Origin: Thermaceae bacterium
GTDB taxonomy: Bacteria > Deinococcota > Deinococci > Deinococcales > Marinithermaceae
Length of the DNA: 51,069 nucleotides
Assembly: GCA_027067955.1 (NCBI GenBank)
Contig: JAMOUW010000016.1
Span: 1 to 51,069 of the forward strand
Direction: 5' to 3'
Part shown: positions 1 through 10,942 of the stretch, one piece after another
Position numbering within the stretch: position 1 is the first letter of the stretch
Layout of the letters: each line of letters begins with the position of its first letter
The notes under the pieces: generated by a model
Databases searched by the model: none
The model's input: the letters and a program-made list of their open reading frames with translations, nothing else
Told to the model about the DNA's origin: nothing
Position numbers and translations under genes: made by a program

Positions 1-136
1 AAATCTTGGCTTTCTGTACAGCATGGACCCCGGATCCCGGCGGCAGGGTGCCGCCTCGTCCGGGGATACGAAAACCAAACGGCAAAACCCCCCTCCGGCC
101 TGCGGCCACCTCCCCCGAGGGGGAGGCATGGTGGGC

Positions 137-161
137 GCGTAGTGCGCGATGCGTAGTGCGC
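137..161. repeat. Two copies of an 11-bp direct repeat
   Basis: GCGTAGTGCGC occurs at 137-147 and again at 151-161, a 14-bp period separated by GAT. Nothing else in the window matches it. It looks like a small tandem duplication or part of a dispersed intergenic repeat. Confidence 0.6.
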
Positions 162-379
162 AGTTCACAGCGAGAGAAAGGCTCTAGCCCGTAGCCTGTA
201 GCTCATGGTTTTTATTGATTCCTTTGCAGAAGTGGGGGCCTTTTAGTTCGGTTGCGACGAAAGAAGGTGCCCTCCCCCGGGGAGGGGGTTGTTGGCGCTA
301 CAAAAGCCAAAGGTTCACTTTCCGCACGGGGTCAAACCCACCTCCCGCCTCCTACATCCCACATCCGGATAAACCGAAA

Positions 380-398
380 GGGGCGGCCGCGCCGCCCC
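380..398 (-). terminator. Probable nrdJ terminator hairpin
   Basis: A perfect stem GGGGCGGC-CGC-GCCGCCCC lies 23 bp past the nrdJ stop codon. On the minus strand it is followed by CCTTTCGG, so the T tract is weak. Position and stem strength support a terminator; the poor T tract lowers confidence. Confidence 0.55.
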
Positions 399-420
399 CA
401 AAGCGAAAATGGAACCCGAT

Positions 421-3297
<2,877 letters not shown>

Positions 3298-3352
3298 GCG
3301 TGCATGCTCCTCGTGTGCTGAAGAAACCGAAACCTTTTTTAACGCCGATTTA

Positions 3353-3371
3353 ACACAACATCTGGTTGTGT
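3353..3371 (-). promoter_or_regulatory. Perfect 7+5+7 palindrome upstream of nrdJ
   Basis: ACACAAC-ATCTG-GTTGTGT lies 56 nt before the nrdJ start. A TATATT element (minus strand, 3381-3386) could be the -10, which would place the palindrome just downstream of the transcription start, a usual position for a repressor site. It resembles an NrdR box in its ACAC/GTGT ends but is 19 bp rather than 16, so the identity of the regulator is open. Confidence 0.5.
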
Positions 3372-3410
3372 ACGCTGATAAATATACCACTCGTTGGGGT
3401 TGGGTTATGT

Positions 3411-4868
3411 TCAGATGCCCTCATAAGGCACCCAGACCTCGACGGCCCGATCGGGAACCCCGGCACCGCGCAGACGGCCGGCGCTACAACCGATCCGGCC
3501 GCCGTATACGAGCCCCCTTAGCTCGCCCGGCGTGCCTTCCTTGCAAGGAACGTCCAGCTCCCACGGAACCGATTGTGCGTTCGCAGTCACCATTACGTCA
3601 GCGCCTCGATTGAAGGCCACCCGGTTTCCGCTCGCATAGAGAGGAATGAACCCGCCCCGGCGAAGCTGCTCGTAACGACCGCGCAAATGAAGGGCCCTCC
3701 GCACCCTTTTCCACACCTCGCAGTCTTCGAATCTGACCTGGCCCCATGGGAATGCCCGCCTGTTGTCGGGATCATGGGCGCCGGGGAGCGCTACTTCGTC
3801 GCCGTAATAAATGGTGGGCACTCCCGGTAGAAAAATCACCAACTCCAACGCCAGCGCCACACGCCTGGCGTCTTCGCGCAACATCGAGAAAAGCCTCGGG
3901 GTGTCGTGACTGGATACCAGGCCGAGCTGGGCGATATTGACTTCCTCCGGATAATGCGCGAACAGCGTCGTCAGCCGCTCGAGCCACGCCGCCCCGTCGA
4001 GAGGATCTATCGACCCCAGCCCGCTCCTGGATGCAAGTTCGCCGTCAAGCTCTTCCCCGCCGGCGAATCCCAGCACTGCGCGCGCAAGCGGGTAGTTCAT
4101 GAGCGCGTCGAAGGGCCCGTGTGGAACCACCCAGTCCGCCGCTTCGTGCCAGATTTCGCCCACCAGATAGGCTTCGGGGTTCGTGTTTTTGACGCGCTCC
4201 CGAAACTCCATCCAGAAGTCTATGTCGGCAATTTCCTGGGGAACGTCCAGCCGCCAGCCATCGGCACCAAAAGAGATCCAGTGCTCGGCCACCGTCAAAA
4301 GGTAGTCCCGCACCTCGGGCGTTTCCACACGAAGTTTGGGGAGCTCTGGATTTCCCCACCAGGCTTCGTAGTTGGGGCTTTCCTCGTATGCGCGCAGGGG
4401 AAACCCGCCGGTATAGTACCAGTCGCGGTAAGGGCTGGCGGAGCCGTTCTCCAGCAGATGTTGAAATGCAAAGAAACCACGCCCCGTATGGTTGAAAACG
4501 CCGTCGAGGATCACCTTCATTCCCCGAGCGTGCGCTTCACCGAGCAGACGCTTAAGGGCGGCATCACCGCCAAGCAGCGGGTCGACGCGGAAATAATCTG
4601 AGGTGTGGTAGCGATGATTGGCGCTCGACGCAAAAACGGGATTGAGGTATATGGCGCCAACCCCAAGGTCTGCCAGGTAGTCCAGCTTCTCAACGACCCC
4701 GGCCAGGTCGCCGCCCTTGAAGCCGCGTACCGTGGGCGGGTCTTCCCAGGGCTCGAACTGGTTCGAGGGGCGGGGATGATCGGTCTCGCCGGCACGGTTA
4801 AACCGGTCGGGAAATATCTGATAGAAAACGGCGTCGGCTACCCAGTCCGGTGGCTTCATCGTGACCAT
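3411..4868 (-). CDS. GH13 alpha-amylase family glycosidase (neopullulanase/maltodextrin type)
   Basis: Hydrolyses alpha-glucans or maltodextrins. All four GH13 regions are visible: DGVFNH, GWRLDVPQE with the aspartate nucleophile, GEIWHEA with the acid/base glutamate, and SSHDTPRL with the third carboxylate. GEIWHEA is typical of the neopullulanase/cyclomaltodextrinase branch, but the N-terminal starch-binding domain of that branch is missing. There is no signal peptide, so it probably acts in the cytoplasm on imported maltodextrin. The start at 4868 is chosen because GAGGG lies 4 nt upstream; an ATG at 4859 is the alternative. It is divergent from gmk, and a 7-bp inverted repeat lies in the gap. 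No sugar transporter is adjacent. Confidence 0.85.
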   Translation of the reverse strand: MVTMKPPDWVADAVFYQIFPDRFNRAGETDHPRPSNQFEPWEDPPTVRGFKGGDLAGVVEKLDYLADLGVGAIYLNPVFASSANHRYHTSDYFRVDPLLGGDAALKRLLGEAHARGMKVILDGVFNHTGRGFFAFQHLLENGSASPYRDWYYTGGFPLRAYEESPNYEAWWGNPELPKLRVETPEVRDYLLTVAEHWISFGADGWRLDVPQEIADIDFWMEFRERVKNTNPEAYLVGEIWHEAADWVVPHGPFDALMNYPLARAVLGFAGGEELDGELASRSGLGSIDPLDGAAWLERLTTLFAHYPEEVNIAQLGLVSSHDTPRLFSMLREDARRVALALELVIFLPGVPTIYYGDEVALPGAHDPDNRRAFPWGQVRFEDCEVWKRVRRALHLRGRYEQLRRGGFIPLYASGNRVAFNRGADVMVTANAQSVPWELDVPCKEGTPGELRGLVYGGRIGCSAGRLRGAGVPDRAVEVWVPYEGI

Positions 4869-4896
4869 GGTACCCTCAAAGACCTGCGTGTGGCGG

Positions 4897-4922
4897 TTGC
4901 ATATCGTGCGTTTCCTATGCAA
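4897..4922. promoter_or_regulatory. Inverted repeat between the amylase gene and gmk
   Basis: TTGCATA (4897-4903) and TATGCAA (4916-4922) form perfect 7-bp arms 12 bp apart, 29 bp upstream of the amylase start and 38 bp upstream of gmk. This layout is typical of an operator for a dimeric repressor. The amylase gene is the more likely target, since gmk is housekeeping. That assignment is inference. Confidence 0.5.
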
Positions 4923-4959
4923 TATTCAAGGGTACGCGCTCACGGCGCGATAAGGGGGA

Positions 4960-5616
4960 ATGGTGCGAGGAGACCTGTTCGTAATGACCGGCGCTTCCGG
5001 AGTGGGCAAGGGCACGCTGCGTTCCCGCCTGATGGAGCGTGTCAAGCTGCGCTATTCAATCTCTATGACTACCCGACCGCCGCGAACCGGAGAACGCCAT
5101 GGCGTAGATTACTGGTTTGTGGACGAGGACACCTTCGAACGCAACAAGCGCGCAGGAGGCTTCCTTGAATACGCCACCTACGTGGGGCATAGCTACGGCA
5201 CCCCCAAAGAGCCGGTGGTGCGGGCATTGGACCGGGGTGAGGATGTTCTTCTCGAAATCGAAGTGCAGGGAGCGCTGCAGGTTGCCCGGGAAATGCCCCA
5301 GGCGCAACTGATATTCATCGTCCCCCCCTCGCTCAGCGAACTTAGGCAACGGCTGCTGTTGCGGGGAAAGGACAGCCTCGACAAGATCGAAAAACGGCTC
5401 GAGCGCGCCCGGGAAGAAATATCTTTGGCCAACAACTTTCACTACGTGGTCGTCAACGACCTGATAGCCGACGCAGTAGCCGATCTTGAACGTATAATCA
5501 TAGCGAGGCGTCGTATAGTCAATCGAATGCAGCCGGCGCTCGAACGCGCTCTGGAGCGCGACCCGAATCTGGAAGCCGAACTGGACGAACTGGTGAATCG
5601 CATGCAGGGGAGGTAG
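4960..5616 (+). CDS. gmk: Guanylate kinase
   Basis: Phosphorylates GMP to GDP in purine nucleotide synthesis. The 218 residues start with the P-loop [11 protein letters not shown] (residues 9-19), followed by the GMP-binding segment [19 protein letters not shown], and match the usual 200-220 residue length. AAGGGGG lies just before the ATG. It is the first gene of a run gmk-rpoZ-coaBC-argR-marC whose gaps are 12 bp or less. The gmk-rpoZ-coaBC order is widespread in bacteria. Later residues in [13 protein letters not shown] overlap nothing, and rpoZ follows after 2 bp. Confidence 0.95.
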   Translation: MVRGDLFVMTGASGVGKGTLRSRLMERVKLRYSISMTTRPPRTGERHGVDYWFVDEDTFERNKRAGGFLEYATYVGHSYGTPKEPVVRALDRGEDVLLEIEVQGALQVAREMPQAQLIFIVPPSLSELRQRLLLRGKDSLDKIEKRLERAREEISLANNFHYVVVNDLIADAVADLERIIIARRRIVNRMQPALERALERDPNLEAELDELVNRMQGR

Positions 5617-5618
5617 AT

Positions 5619-5921
5619 GTGGCTGAACCCGGGATTGATAAACTGCTGGCCCTGACCGACAATAAATACAAACTGACCGTGGTCATCGCGAAGCGTGCGC
5701 AGCAGCTACTGCGCTTCAACTTCAAGAACACGGTGCTGGCTCCTCCCGAATGGCCAAAGATGCGCACCATAGAAGGGGAGCTGCCCGACCCCAACCCAGT
5801 AACCTGGGCCATGCGCGAGCTCAGGACCGGCCGGCTGGTCGTCGGCGAAGACCTGATACCCGAAGACAAACTGGGTCGCGCCATGGAAGAGGTATACCCC
5901 TCCGAACCGGAGCTGGAGTAA
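5619..5921 (+). CDS. rpoZ: RNA polymerase omega subunit
   Basis: Small subunit that wraps the beta-prime C-terminus and helps assemble RNA polymerase. The 100 residues begin MAEPGIDKL and continue with [16 protein letters not shown] and [16 protein letters not shown], a pattern I recognise from Thermus omega and one of the better lineage clues in this window. Translation starts at GTG 5619, with GGGGAGG ending 5 nt upstream and the gmk stop only 2 bp before. It is co-transcribed with gmk and coaBC. Confidence 0.93.
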   Translation: MAEPGIDKLLALTDNKYKLTVVIAKRAQQLLRFNFKNTVLAPPEWPKMRTIEGELPDPNPVTWAMRELRTGRLVVGEDLIPEDKLGRAMEEVYPSEPELE

Positions 5922-5928
5922 CACCCCG

Positions 5929-7176
5929 GTGGAAGCTCACTCTTCGGGACGGATAGTCGTCGCCGCAGGGGGTGGTGTGGCGGCCATGAAATCGCCGTTC
6001 TTGCTGCGCCGCCTGCGCGAGGCTGGTTACCTGGTGCGCGCTGCGGCCAGCGACCGGGCCCTGGCCTTTACCACCGAAACCGCCCTTGCAGTAGCGGCGG
6101 GCGGAGCGGTGGCCACCGACGCGCGCTGGTTCGCCGCTGCGGGCGACGCTTTGCACATCGATCTTGCCCGCTGGGCCGACCTGCTCGTAATAGCCCCGGC
6201 TACAGCCGCCGGCCTGGCGCGCGCGGCGTCGGGTCTGGCGGAAGACCTGATCACCGCCACGATCCTCGCCGGCGCCCGCAAGGTGCTATGGGCACCGGCG
6301 ATGAATCCCGAGATGTGGCACCACCCCGCCACCAGGGCCAATGTAGAAACCCTGAAAGAATGGGGCCATGCCTTCGTCGGCCCCGAGCACGGCGCCATGG
6401 CGGCGGCGAGCGAGGAAAGCGGCCTGGGGAGAATGAGTGAGCCGGAAACTATAGTGGAGCACGTCCGCTATCACCTTACGACCAAGGACCTGGAAGGAAG
6501 ATCGTTTATCGTCAGCGCCGGGCCCACCCGGGAGTATTTTGACCCGGTCCGCTTCATTTCCAACCCCTCTTCGGGCAAGATGGGCTACGCAATCGCCGAA
6601 GCCGCCCGTGACCGCGGCGCGCAAGTTCTGCTGGTCAGCGGCCCAACGACTCTTCCCGATCCCTGGGGAATAGAGGTGGTGCGGGTCGAACGCGCCGAAG
6701 AGATGTACGCCGCCATAACGGAACGCTTTTCCCGAGCGAACGCAGTGGTTATGGCGGCCGCAGTCGCAGACTGGCAGCCGGCCCACACCGCGAGTGAAAA
6801 AACCCCCAAAAAGAAGGGGGTCAACATGGTCGAGCTGGTCCCGACCCCCGACATCCTGGCCGAGCTGGGCCATCGCAAGAAACCGGGTCAGGTACTCGCG
6901 GGCTTCGCCATGGAAACCAGGGAGGGGCGCGAGCGCGCCCGCGCAAAACTGGAAAGGAAAAACCTGGACCTCATCGCGCTCAACTTCCCCACGCGCAGCG
7001 ACAGCGCTTTTGGAAGCGATTACAACAACGTGGAACTTCTCTTTGCGAACGGCCACGTAGAAGCAACCGGCCGCCTGAGCAAACGCGCCGTGGCGGAGCG
7101 CATTTTGGACCACATACACGAACTTCTGAGCGAAAAGGAGGCTGGACTAAATGCCGAACAAGGAAAAACGTCATAA
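5929..7176 (+). CDS. coaBC: Bifunctional phosphopantothenoylcysteine synthetase/decarboxylase
   Basis: Two consecutive coenzyme A steps: CoaB joins phosphopantothenate to cysteine, and CoaC decarboxylates the product with FMN. CoaC occupies residues 1-180 with the histidine in LHIDL (about residue 76) and PAMNPEMW (123-130). CoaB follows with [14 protein letters not shown] (about 212-225) and the AAVADWQP and KKKG segments. The CoaC substrate flap reads [19 protein letters not shown]. In E. coli Dfp this flap has ACG before GPGRM, and its cysteine finishes the reaction; here no cysteine is present. Start GTG at 5929. The 3' end overlaps argR by 26 bp. Confidence 0.92.
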   Translation: MEAHSSGRIVVAAGGGVAAMKSPFLLRRLREAGYLVRAAASDRALAFTTETALAVAAGGAVATDARWFAAAGDALHIDLARWADLLVIAPATAAGLARAASGLAEDLITATILAGARKVLWAPAMNPEMWHHPATRANVETLKEWGHAFVGPEHGAMAAASEESGLGRMSEPETIVEHVRYHLTTKDLEGRSFIVSAGPTREYFDPVRFISNPSSGKMGYAIAEAARDRGAQVLLVSGPTTLPDPWGIEVVRVERAEEMYAAITERFSRANAVVMAAAVADWQPAHTASEKTPKKKGVNMVELVPTPDILAELGHRKKPGQVLAGFAMETREGRERARAKLERKNLDLIALNFPTRSDSAFGSDYNNVELLFANGHVEATGRLSKRAVAERILDHIHELLSEKEAGLNAEQGKTS

Positions 7177-7609
7177 GAAGATCCAGGAAATAGTATCCAA
7201 GGAGGAAATCTCAACCCAGGCCGAGCTCGTGACCAGGCTCCAGAAGGAAGGGTTCAACGTCACGCAGGCCACGGTTTCGCGCGACATCAATGAGTTGCGC
7301 CTGGTGCGTATCCCTCTGGGAAAGGGTAAGCACAAGTACGCGCTCGCGCCCATTCAGCTCGAGGAAGATGTAGCCCGCGAGGTCGAGGGGCGCTTCCGTG
7401 AGTTTGTCAAGGACATAGATCGAGGGGAAAACGTGCTCGTCATCCGTACCGAAGACGGCCACGCCAGCGGAATTGCCCTCTTGATAGACAAACTACAACG
7501 TGATGATATTGTAGGAACTCTCGCTGGCGAAGACACGATTCTGGTCATTGCCCGCACATCGGGCGACGCCGAAGGACTGGCAGAGGATTTCTCTTCGTTC
7601 CTCACGTGA
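7151..7609 (+). CDS. argR: Arginine repressor
   Basis: Hexameric transcription factor that represses arginine biosynthesis when arginine is bound. The 152 residues contain the N-terminal winged helix with [14 protein letters not shown] (about 39-52) and the C-terminal arginine-binding core with [14 protein letters not shown] (about 125-138). AAAAGGAGG sits 8 nt before the ATG, inside coaBC. The likely target is the argFCJ promoter at 30840-30869, which carries ARG-box-like sequence. It is translationally coupled to marC through a GTGA overlap. Confidence 0.92.
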   Translation: MPNKEKRHKKIQEIVSKEEISTQAELVTRLQKEGFNVTQATVSRDINELRLVRIPLGKGKHKYALAPIQLEEDVAREVEGRFREFVKDIDRGENVLVIRTEDGHASGIALLIDKLQRDDIVGTLAGEDTILVIARTSGDAEGLAEDFSSFLT

Positions 7610-8232
7610 TCCTGCTCGCCGCCAAAGCCCTGCTAACCCTCTTTGTCGTCATGGATCCAGTGGGGCTGGCGCCGGTTTTTGTGGCGCTGGCCGGAGGGCG
7701 GACGGCAGAAGAACAAACGCGCACGGCCCGGCGTGCGGTGCGGGTGGCCGGCGGTATTCTCCTGGCCTTCGCCCTGTTCGGCCCGGGGCTGCTCGAATAT
7801 CTGGGGATCAGTATGGATGCCTTCCGGGTCGCGGGCGGCCTGTTGCTGTTCAAGATCGCGGTGGACATGGTGTTCGCCCACCGGGAACGCGAAACGGACG
7901 AGGAAAAAGCCGAGGCGAGCCTGCGTGACGACATAAGCGTTTTTCCGCTGGCGATACCGCTGCTGGCGGGCCCGGGGGCGATGACCAGCATAATGATCCT
8001 CACCGCCGAGGCCCGCAGCGTTCCCGGGGGTCTGCTGGTGGTGCTGGGGGCCACCGGGGTAGTGCTGGCGCTTGCGTACGCGGCTCTGGCCCTGTCGGGC
8101 CACCTGGCGCGGCTGCTGGGGCGAACCGGTATAAATGTAGTAACCAGGGTCTTGGGGGTGATGCTCTCGGCCCTGGCCGTTCAATATGTAGCGGATGGTG
8201 TTCTCGAATTTTTAACACAAGCTTTACGCTAA
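7606..8232 (+). CDS. marC: MarC-family integral membrane protein
   Basis: About six hydrophobic segments in 208 residues, with the family segment [13 protein letters not shown] near the N-terminus and [20 protein letters not shown] in the middle. The family is conserved but its substrate is unsettled; the original link to multiple antibiotic resistance was withdrawn. The start is the GTG that overlaps the argR stop (GTGA), so translation is probably coupled. thrB begins 10 bp after its stop. Confidence 0.85.
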   Translation: MILLAAKALLTLFVVMDPVGLAPVFVALAGGRTAEEQTRTARRAVRVAGGILLAFALFGPGLLEYLGISMDAFRVAGGLLLFKIAVDMVFAHRERETDEEKAEASLRDDISVFPLAIPLLAGPGAMTSIMILTAEARSVPGGLLVVLGATGVVLALAYAALALSGHLARLLGRTGINVVTRVLGVMLSALAVQYVADGVLEFLTQALR

Positions 8233-8235
8233 ACT
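8230..8235 (+). promoter_or_regulatory. Candidate -10 element of a near-leaderless thrB promoter
   Basis: TAAACT lies 7 nt before the thrB ATG and overlaps the marC stop codon. thrB has no clear Shine-Dalgarno sequence, only AGAG. The layout resembles the leaderless promoters elsewhere in the window. Confidence 0.4.
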
Positions 8236-8242
8236 TCAGAGA

Positions 8243-9115
8243 ATGGCCCGCGTCCACGTTCCTACCACCCTGGCCAACCTTGGCAGCGGATTCGACGCCC
8301 TCGGAGTAGCTCTGGCCCTCTATTTGGAAGCAGAGGCCAAGCCCGCCGGTGCGGACCGTTTTTATTATTCAGGTGAAGGGCGCGTCCCCGACGATCCCAA
8401 CAACATAGTCCACCAAGCCTTCCGGGCAGCTCATGCGTACGTAAACAAAGAAGCGCCCCCGGTCGAAATACGGATTTTCAACCCCATCCCCCTTGCCCGG
8501 GGCATGGGCTCCAGCGCGGCAGCGCGTGTAGCCGGAGCAGCACTGGCAGATGTGCTGCTCGGCAGACGCCTGGGCATGGAGGGCATCTTTCTCGTGGCCA
8601 GTGAACTGGAAGGTCACCCCGACAACGTCGCACCGGCGGTATTCGGGGGTTTCCAGTTGAGCGTAGCGGAACCCCTCTTGCACGTGGACCTCCCTTACCC
8701 CGGGGGGCTTCGCTTCGTAATCGCCGTCCCCGATACGCCGCTGCCCACCGAACGCGCCCGTGCCGCTCTGCCCGAAAAAGTTTCCCACGAGGACGCCCGC
8801 TTCAACCTGGCCAGGGCCGCCTTGTGGCCGGCGGCCCTGGCCTCGGGGCGGCTGGATCTGCTGGCCGAAGCGGCGCGCGACCGCCTGCACCAACCGTACC
8901 GGCTGGAACTCATGCCAGGCGCCGCTGCTGCTATAGAAACCGCAATGGCGGCAGGGGCGCTGGCGGCATTCGTAGCGGGAGCCGGCCCCAGCGTGGCGGC
9001 ACTGGCGGCGGCCGATAGCGGTACAGTAGAACAAGCCCTGGCACCCTACGCCGGGGAGAAGGGGCGGCTTATTACGCTTACTGTTGGAAAGGGGCTTGCG
9101 TGGAAGGCAATTTAA
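8243..9115 (+). CDS. thrB: Homoserine kinase
   Basis: GHMP-family kinase that phosphorylates homoserine on the way to threonine. The 290 residues contain the N-terminal ANLGSGFDALGVAL motif and the ATP loop PLARGMGSSAAA (83-94), followed by SELEGHPDNVAPAVFGG. The C-terminal GAGPSVAALA matches the GHMP C-motif. Other threonine genes are not nearby. The last 16 bp overlap the following DUF4388 gene. Confidence 0.92.
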   Translation: MARVHVPTTLANLGSGFDALGVALALYLEAEAKPAGADRFYYSGEGRVPDDPNNIVHQAFRAAHAYVNKEAPPVEIRIFNPIPLARGMGSSAAARVAGAALADVLLGRRLGMEGIFLVASELEGHPDNVAPAVFGGFQLSVAEPLLHVDLPYPGGLRFVIAVPDTPLPTERARAALPEKVSHEDARFNLARAALWPAALASGRLDLLAEAARDRLHQPYRLELMPGAAAAIETAMAAGALAAFVAGAGPSVAALAAADSGTVEQALAPYAGEKGRLITLTVGKGLAWKAI

Positions 9116-9834
9116 GCACTATGCCATTGGTGGACCTGCTCGAGCTGCTGCACTCGGGCCGCAAATCGGGGGTACTACACGTGCAAGGCCGGCCGCCGCT
9201 AACGCTCCGCCTTCAGGAGGGTGAAATCGTAGGGGGAGGGATACTCGACTGGGAGGGATTCGAAGCCATCGCCGCCTTCGATCTGCATGCATCCGAGGGT
9301 GAATTCCGCTTCGATGCCGGCGATCAGACGGGCAGGGTGCTGCGTCCTATGTCTTCCCTTCTGGGCGAATGGGCCCGCCTGAACGACGAATGCCGCCGGT
9401 TCCTGGAAATAATAGACTCCCCCTCGCGCGTTTACGAAAGCCTCTCCCCCGCCGCCCCCTACGACGTGTTCATAGGCGGCAGGAGCATTCGCGGTGCCGC
9501 CCGCGCCTGGGACGTTCCCCTGATCATCGCCATGGAGCGCGTCTGGACGGGCCTGCGCAGCGGCGACCTCACCCCTTTGGGCCGCTTTGCCTGGTACGGG
9601 CTGCGCATTCGCCAGCCACAAACCCGCCGTAGACGGACCCGCAGCGGCGAGCTGGATCTGGGGCTGCGAATGGACGGCCGGGCCAACCTGGGGGACCTGG
9701 TGATGTCGGGGGTCGACCCCACCAAGCTGCGGCGCTATTTAGTAGAAGGCATACTCGCCGGCGATCTGCTATTCCCAGGCCGCGGCTGGCTCCTGCGCGA
9801 CCTCATCTGGGAACTGGACCGCCCCACCGCCTGA
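9100..9834 (+). CDS. DUF4388 domain protein
   Basis: The first 95 residues (MEGNLSTMPLVDLLELLHSG, then GVLHV and LRLQEGEIVGG) match the DUF4388/PATAN type of domain found in signalling and gliding-motility proteins of Thermus and Myxococcus relatives. The rest (244 residues in all) is mostly helical and basic in the middle (QTRRRRTRSGE), with no domain I recognise. GTG start, AAAGGGG upstream, overlapping thrB by 16 bp. Its function is unknown to me. Confidence 0.75.
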   Translation: MEGNLSTMPLVDLLELLHSGRKSGVLHVQGRPPLTLRLQEGEIVGGGILDWEGFEAIAAFDLHASEGEFRFDAGDQTGRVLRPMSSLLGEWARLNDECRRFLEIIDSPSRVYESLSPAAPYDVFIGGRSIRGAARAWDVPLIIAMERVWTGLRSGDLTPLGRFAWYGLRIRQPQTRRRRTRSGELDLGLRMDGRANLGDLVMSGVDPTKLRRYLVEGILAGDLLFPGRGWLLRDLIWELDRPTA

Positions 9835-9851
9835 ACGATTTTTGAATCGGG

Positions 9852-9857
9852 TATACT
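9852..9857 (+). promoter_or_regulatory. -10 element of a leaderless tetR promoter
   Basis: TATACT ends 6 nt before the tetR ATG at 9864, so transcription should begin at or next to the A of ATG. There is no ribosome binding site in the gap. No good -35 is visible. Confidence 0.7.
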
Positions 9858-9863
9858 ATATTT

Positions 9864-10469
9864 ATGCAGGGCCTTCGGGAGCGCCAAAAACAGCGTCGCC
9901 GCGAGCGCATATTACGCACCGCCGTCGAGCTGTTCAAAGAACACGGCTTTCAACAAACGACGGCGGTAGATATTGCCAGAGCAAGCCACGTTTCCCGCGG
10001 CACGTTTTTTAACTACTACCCCTACAAAGAAGCCGTTCTTCTGGATTACGGCGCCGAGCTACTCGAACTGGCCTGGAGCGAATCGAAGACCGCCCTCGAA
10101 AACGGCCAGCCCCCCATCGAAGTGCTCGAGGCCTTTTGGAACCGGCTGGCCGAACTGAGCGAGCGCAAGCTGGGAAGGGAGCTGCTATCGCACCTCGCCT
10201 ATGAACTGGTAAACCCCGACCCGGAGCGAGCGCATGCGGCATACGAAGCCCTGCCGCTAGCGCAATACATCGCCGAAATCTTGCACCCGCTGGCAGAGGC
10301 GGGCCGCCTGCGTACCGATCTGTCAGTTGATCGCATGGCCAACTCCATAGCCGATGCTTTTTTGCTGGCCATACTGCGCTGGTCCGGGCACGCCCCCGAA
10401 CGCAGTCTCGCCAGCGAACTGCAAAAATTTCTGACGCTCGTGCTCGAGGGCGTTCTGGCACGACCGTGA
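9864..10469 (+). CDS. TetR-family transcriptional regulator
   Basis: DNA-binding repressor. The 201 residues begin with a TetR helix-turn-helix: ILRTAVELFKEHGFQQTTAV, then ASHVSRGTFFNYYPYKEAVL (about residues 14-57). The C-terminal ligand domain is not diagnostic. It overlaps the next gene by 4 bp (GTGA), so regulator and alkyltransferase-like protein are made together. That suggests control of the pair, possibly in response to alkyl or xenobiotic stress; this is inference from context. Confidence 0.9.
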   Translation: MQGLRERQKQRRRERILRTAVELFKEHGFQQTTAVDIARASHVSRGTFFNYYPYKEAVLLDYGAELLELAWSESKTALENGQPPIEVLEAFWNRLAELSERKLGRELLSHLAYELVNPDPERAHAAYEALPLAQYIAEILHPLAEAGRLRTDLSVDRMANSIADAFLLAILRWSGHAPERSLASELQKFLTLVLEGVLARP

Positions 10470-10942
10470 TCACTGCCCGTACCTACTGCCGGAGTCCCAT
10501 AGGTCTGCTGCGGATCGAGGCCTCTGCTGCAGGGCTGCGGCGGGTTCGCATGGCCGGCGCACCCCTGGACGAGCTTTCGGGGGCAGGGTTGGAACACATT
10601 GAGGATTTTCTGAATTTTTGCGCGGGATACTTTTCGGGCGAGACCTCCGGTTTTGCGGGCGCACTCGATCTGGACGACGCCAGCCCCACGCAACAACGGC
10701 TCTGGAGACGCGTACAGCAGATACCTTACGGAACCACCGAGAGTTACGCCTCCATAGGCCGCAGTCTGGGTCTGCATCCGCGGGTTGTGGGGGCGGGGAT
10801 GCGCGCAGTGCCGGTGCTGCTGGCCATCCCCGCCCACCGCGTCATTCACGCCGACGGCCGCGTCGGCGGCTTCGCGGGAATGGAAGGGGTAAAAGTATGG
10901 TTGCTCGACTTCGAAAAGGCTAATCGGCAGTCAGATATTTAG
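10466..10942 (+). CDS. Alkyltransferase-like protein (Atl), lacking the acceptor cysteine
   Basis: Member of the O6-alkylguanine alkyltransferase family by RLWRRVQQIPYGTTESYASIG (about 78-98) and IPAHRVIHADGRVGGF (121-136). The usual PCHR acceptor motif reads PAHR, with alanine for cysteine, so it cannot take an alkyl group. This defines Atl proteins, which flip out O6-alkylguanine and hand the lesion to nucleotide excision repair. I recall a Thermus thermophilus homolog with the same change. The N-terminal domain is complete for the family, giving 158 residues. GTG start overlaps the tetR stop. The 3' end overlaps the convergent acuC by 23 bp. Confidence 0.88.
   Translation: MITARTYCRSPIGLLRIEASAAGLRRVRMAGAPLDELSGAGLEHIEDFLNFCAGYFSGETSGFAGALDLDDASPTQQRLWRRVQQIPYGTTESYASIGRSLGLHPRVVGAGMRAVPVLLAIPAHRVIHADGRVGGFAGMEGVKVWLLDFEKANRQSDI

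Larger units (their letters stand above)
1..420. other. Non-coding region with hairpins and short repeats
   Basis: I see no convincing gene on either strand. The open frames here are short and of low complexity. The stretch holds GC-rich perfect hairpins, including CCTCCCCC-GA-GGGGGAGG near 109-126 and a CCCTCCCC/GGGGAGGG palindrome near 271-289. It also holds an 11-bp direct repeat (GCGTAGTGCGC) at 137-147 and 151-161, and a GTAGC pair near 200-212. It probably ends with the nrdJ terminator and otherwise looks like decayed intergenic DNA. Confidence 0.6.

Noticed and set aside
137-161. A CRISPR array
   Set aside because: Only two 11-bp copies with a 3-bp spacer.
3353-3371. A canonical NrdR box
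   Set aside because: The palindrome is 19 bp long and its centre does not match the 16-bp consensus. It is kept as an unassigned palindrome.
3298-3410. A cobalamin riboswitch for nrdJ
   Set aside because: The upstream gap is only 113 bp, too short, and no B12 box is visible.
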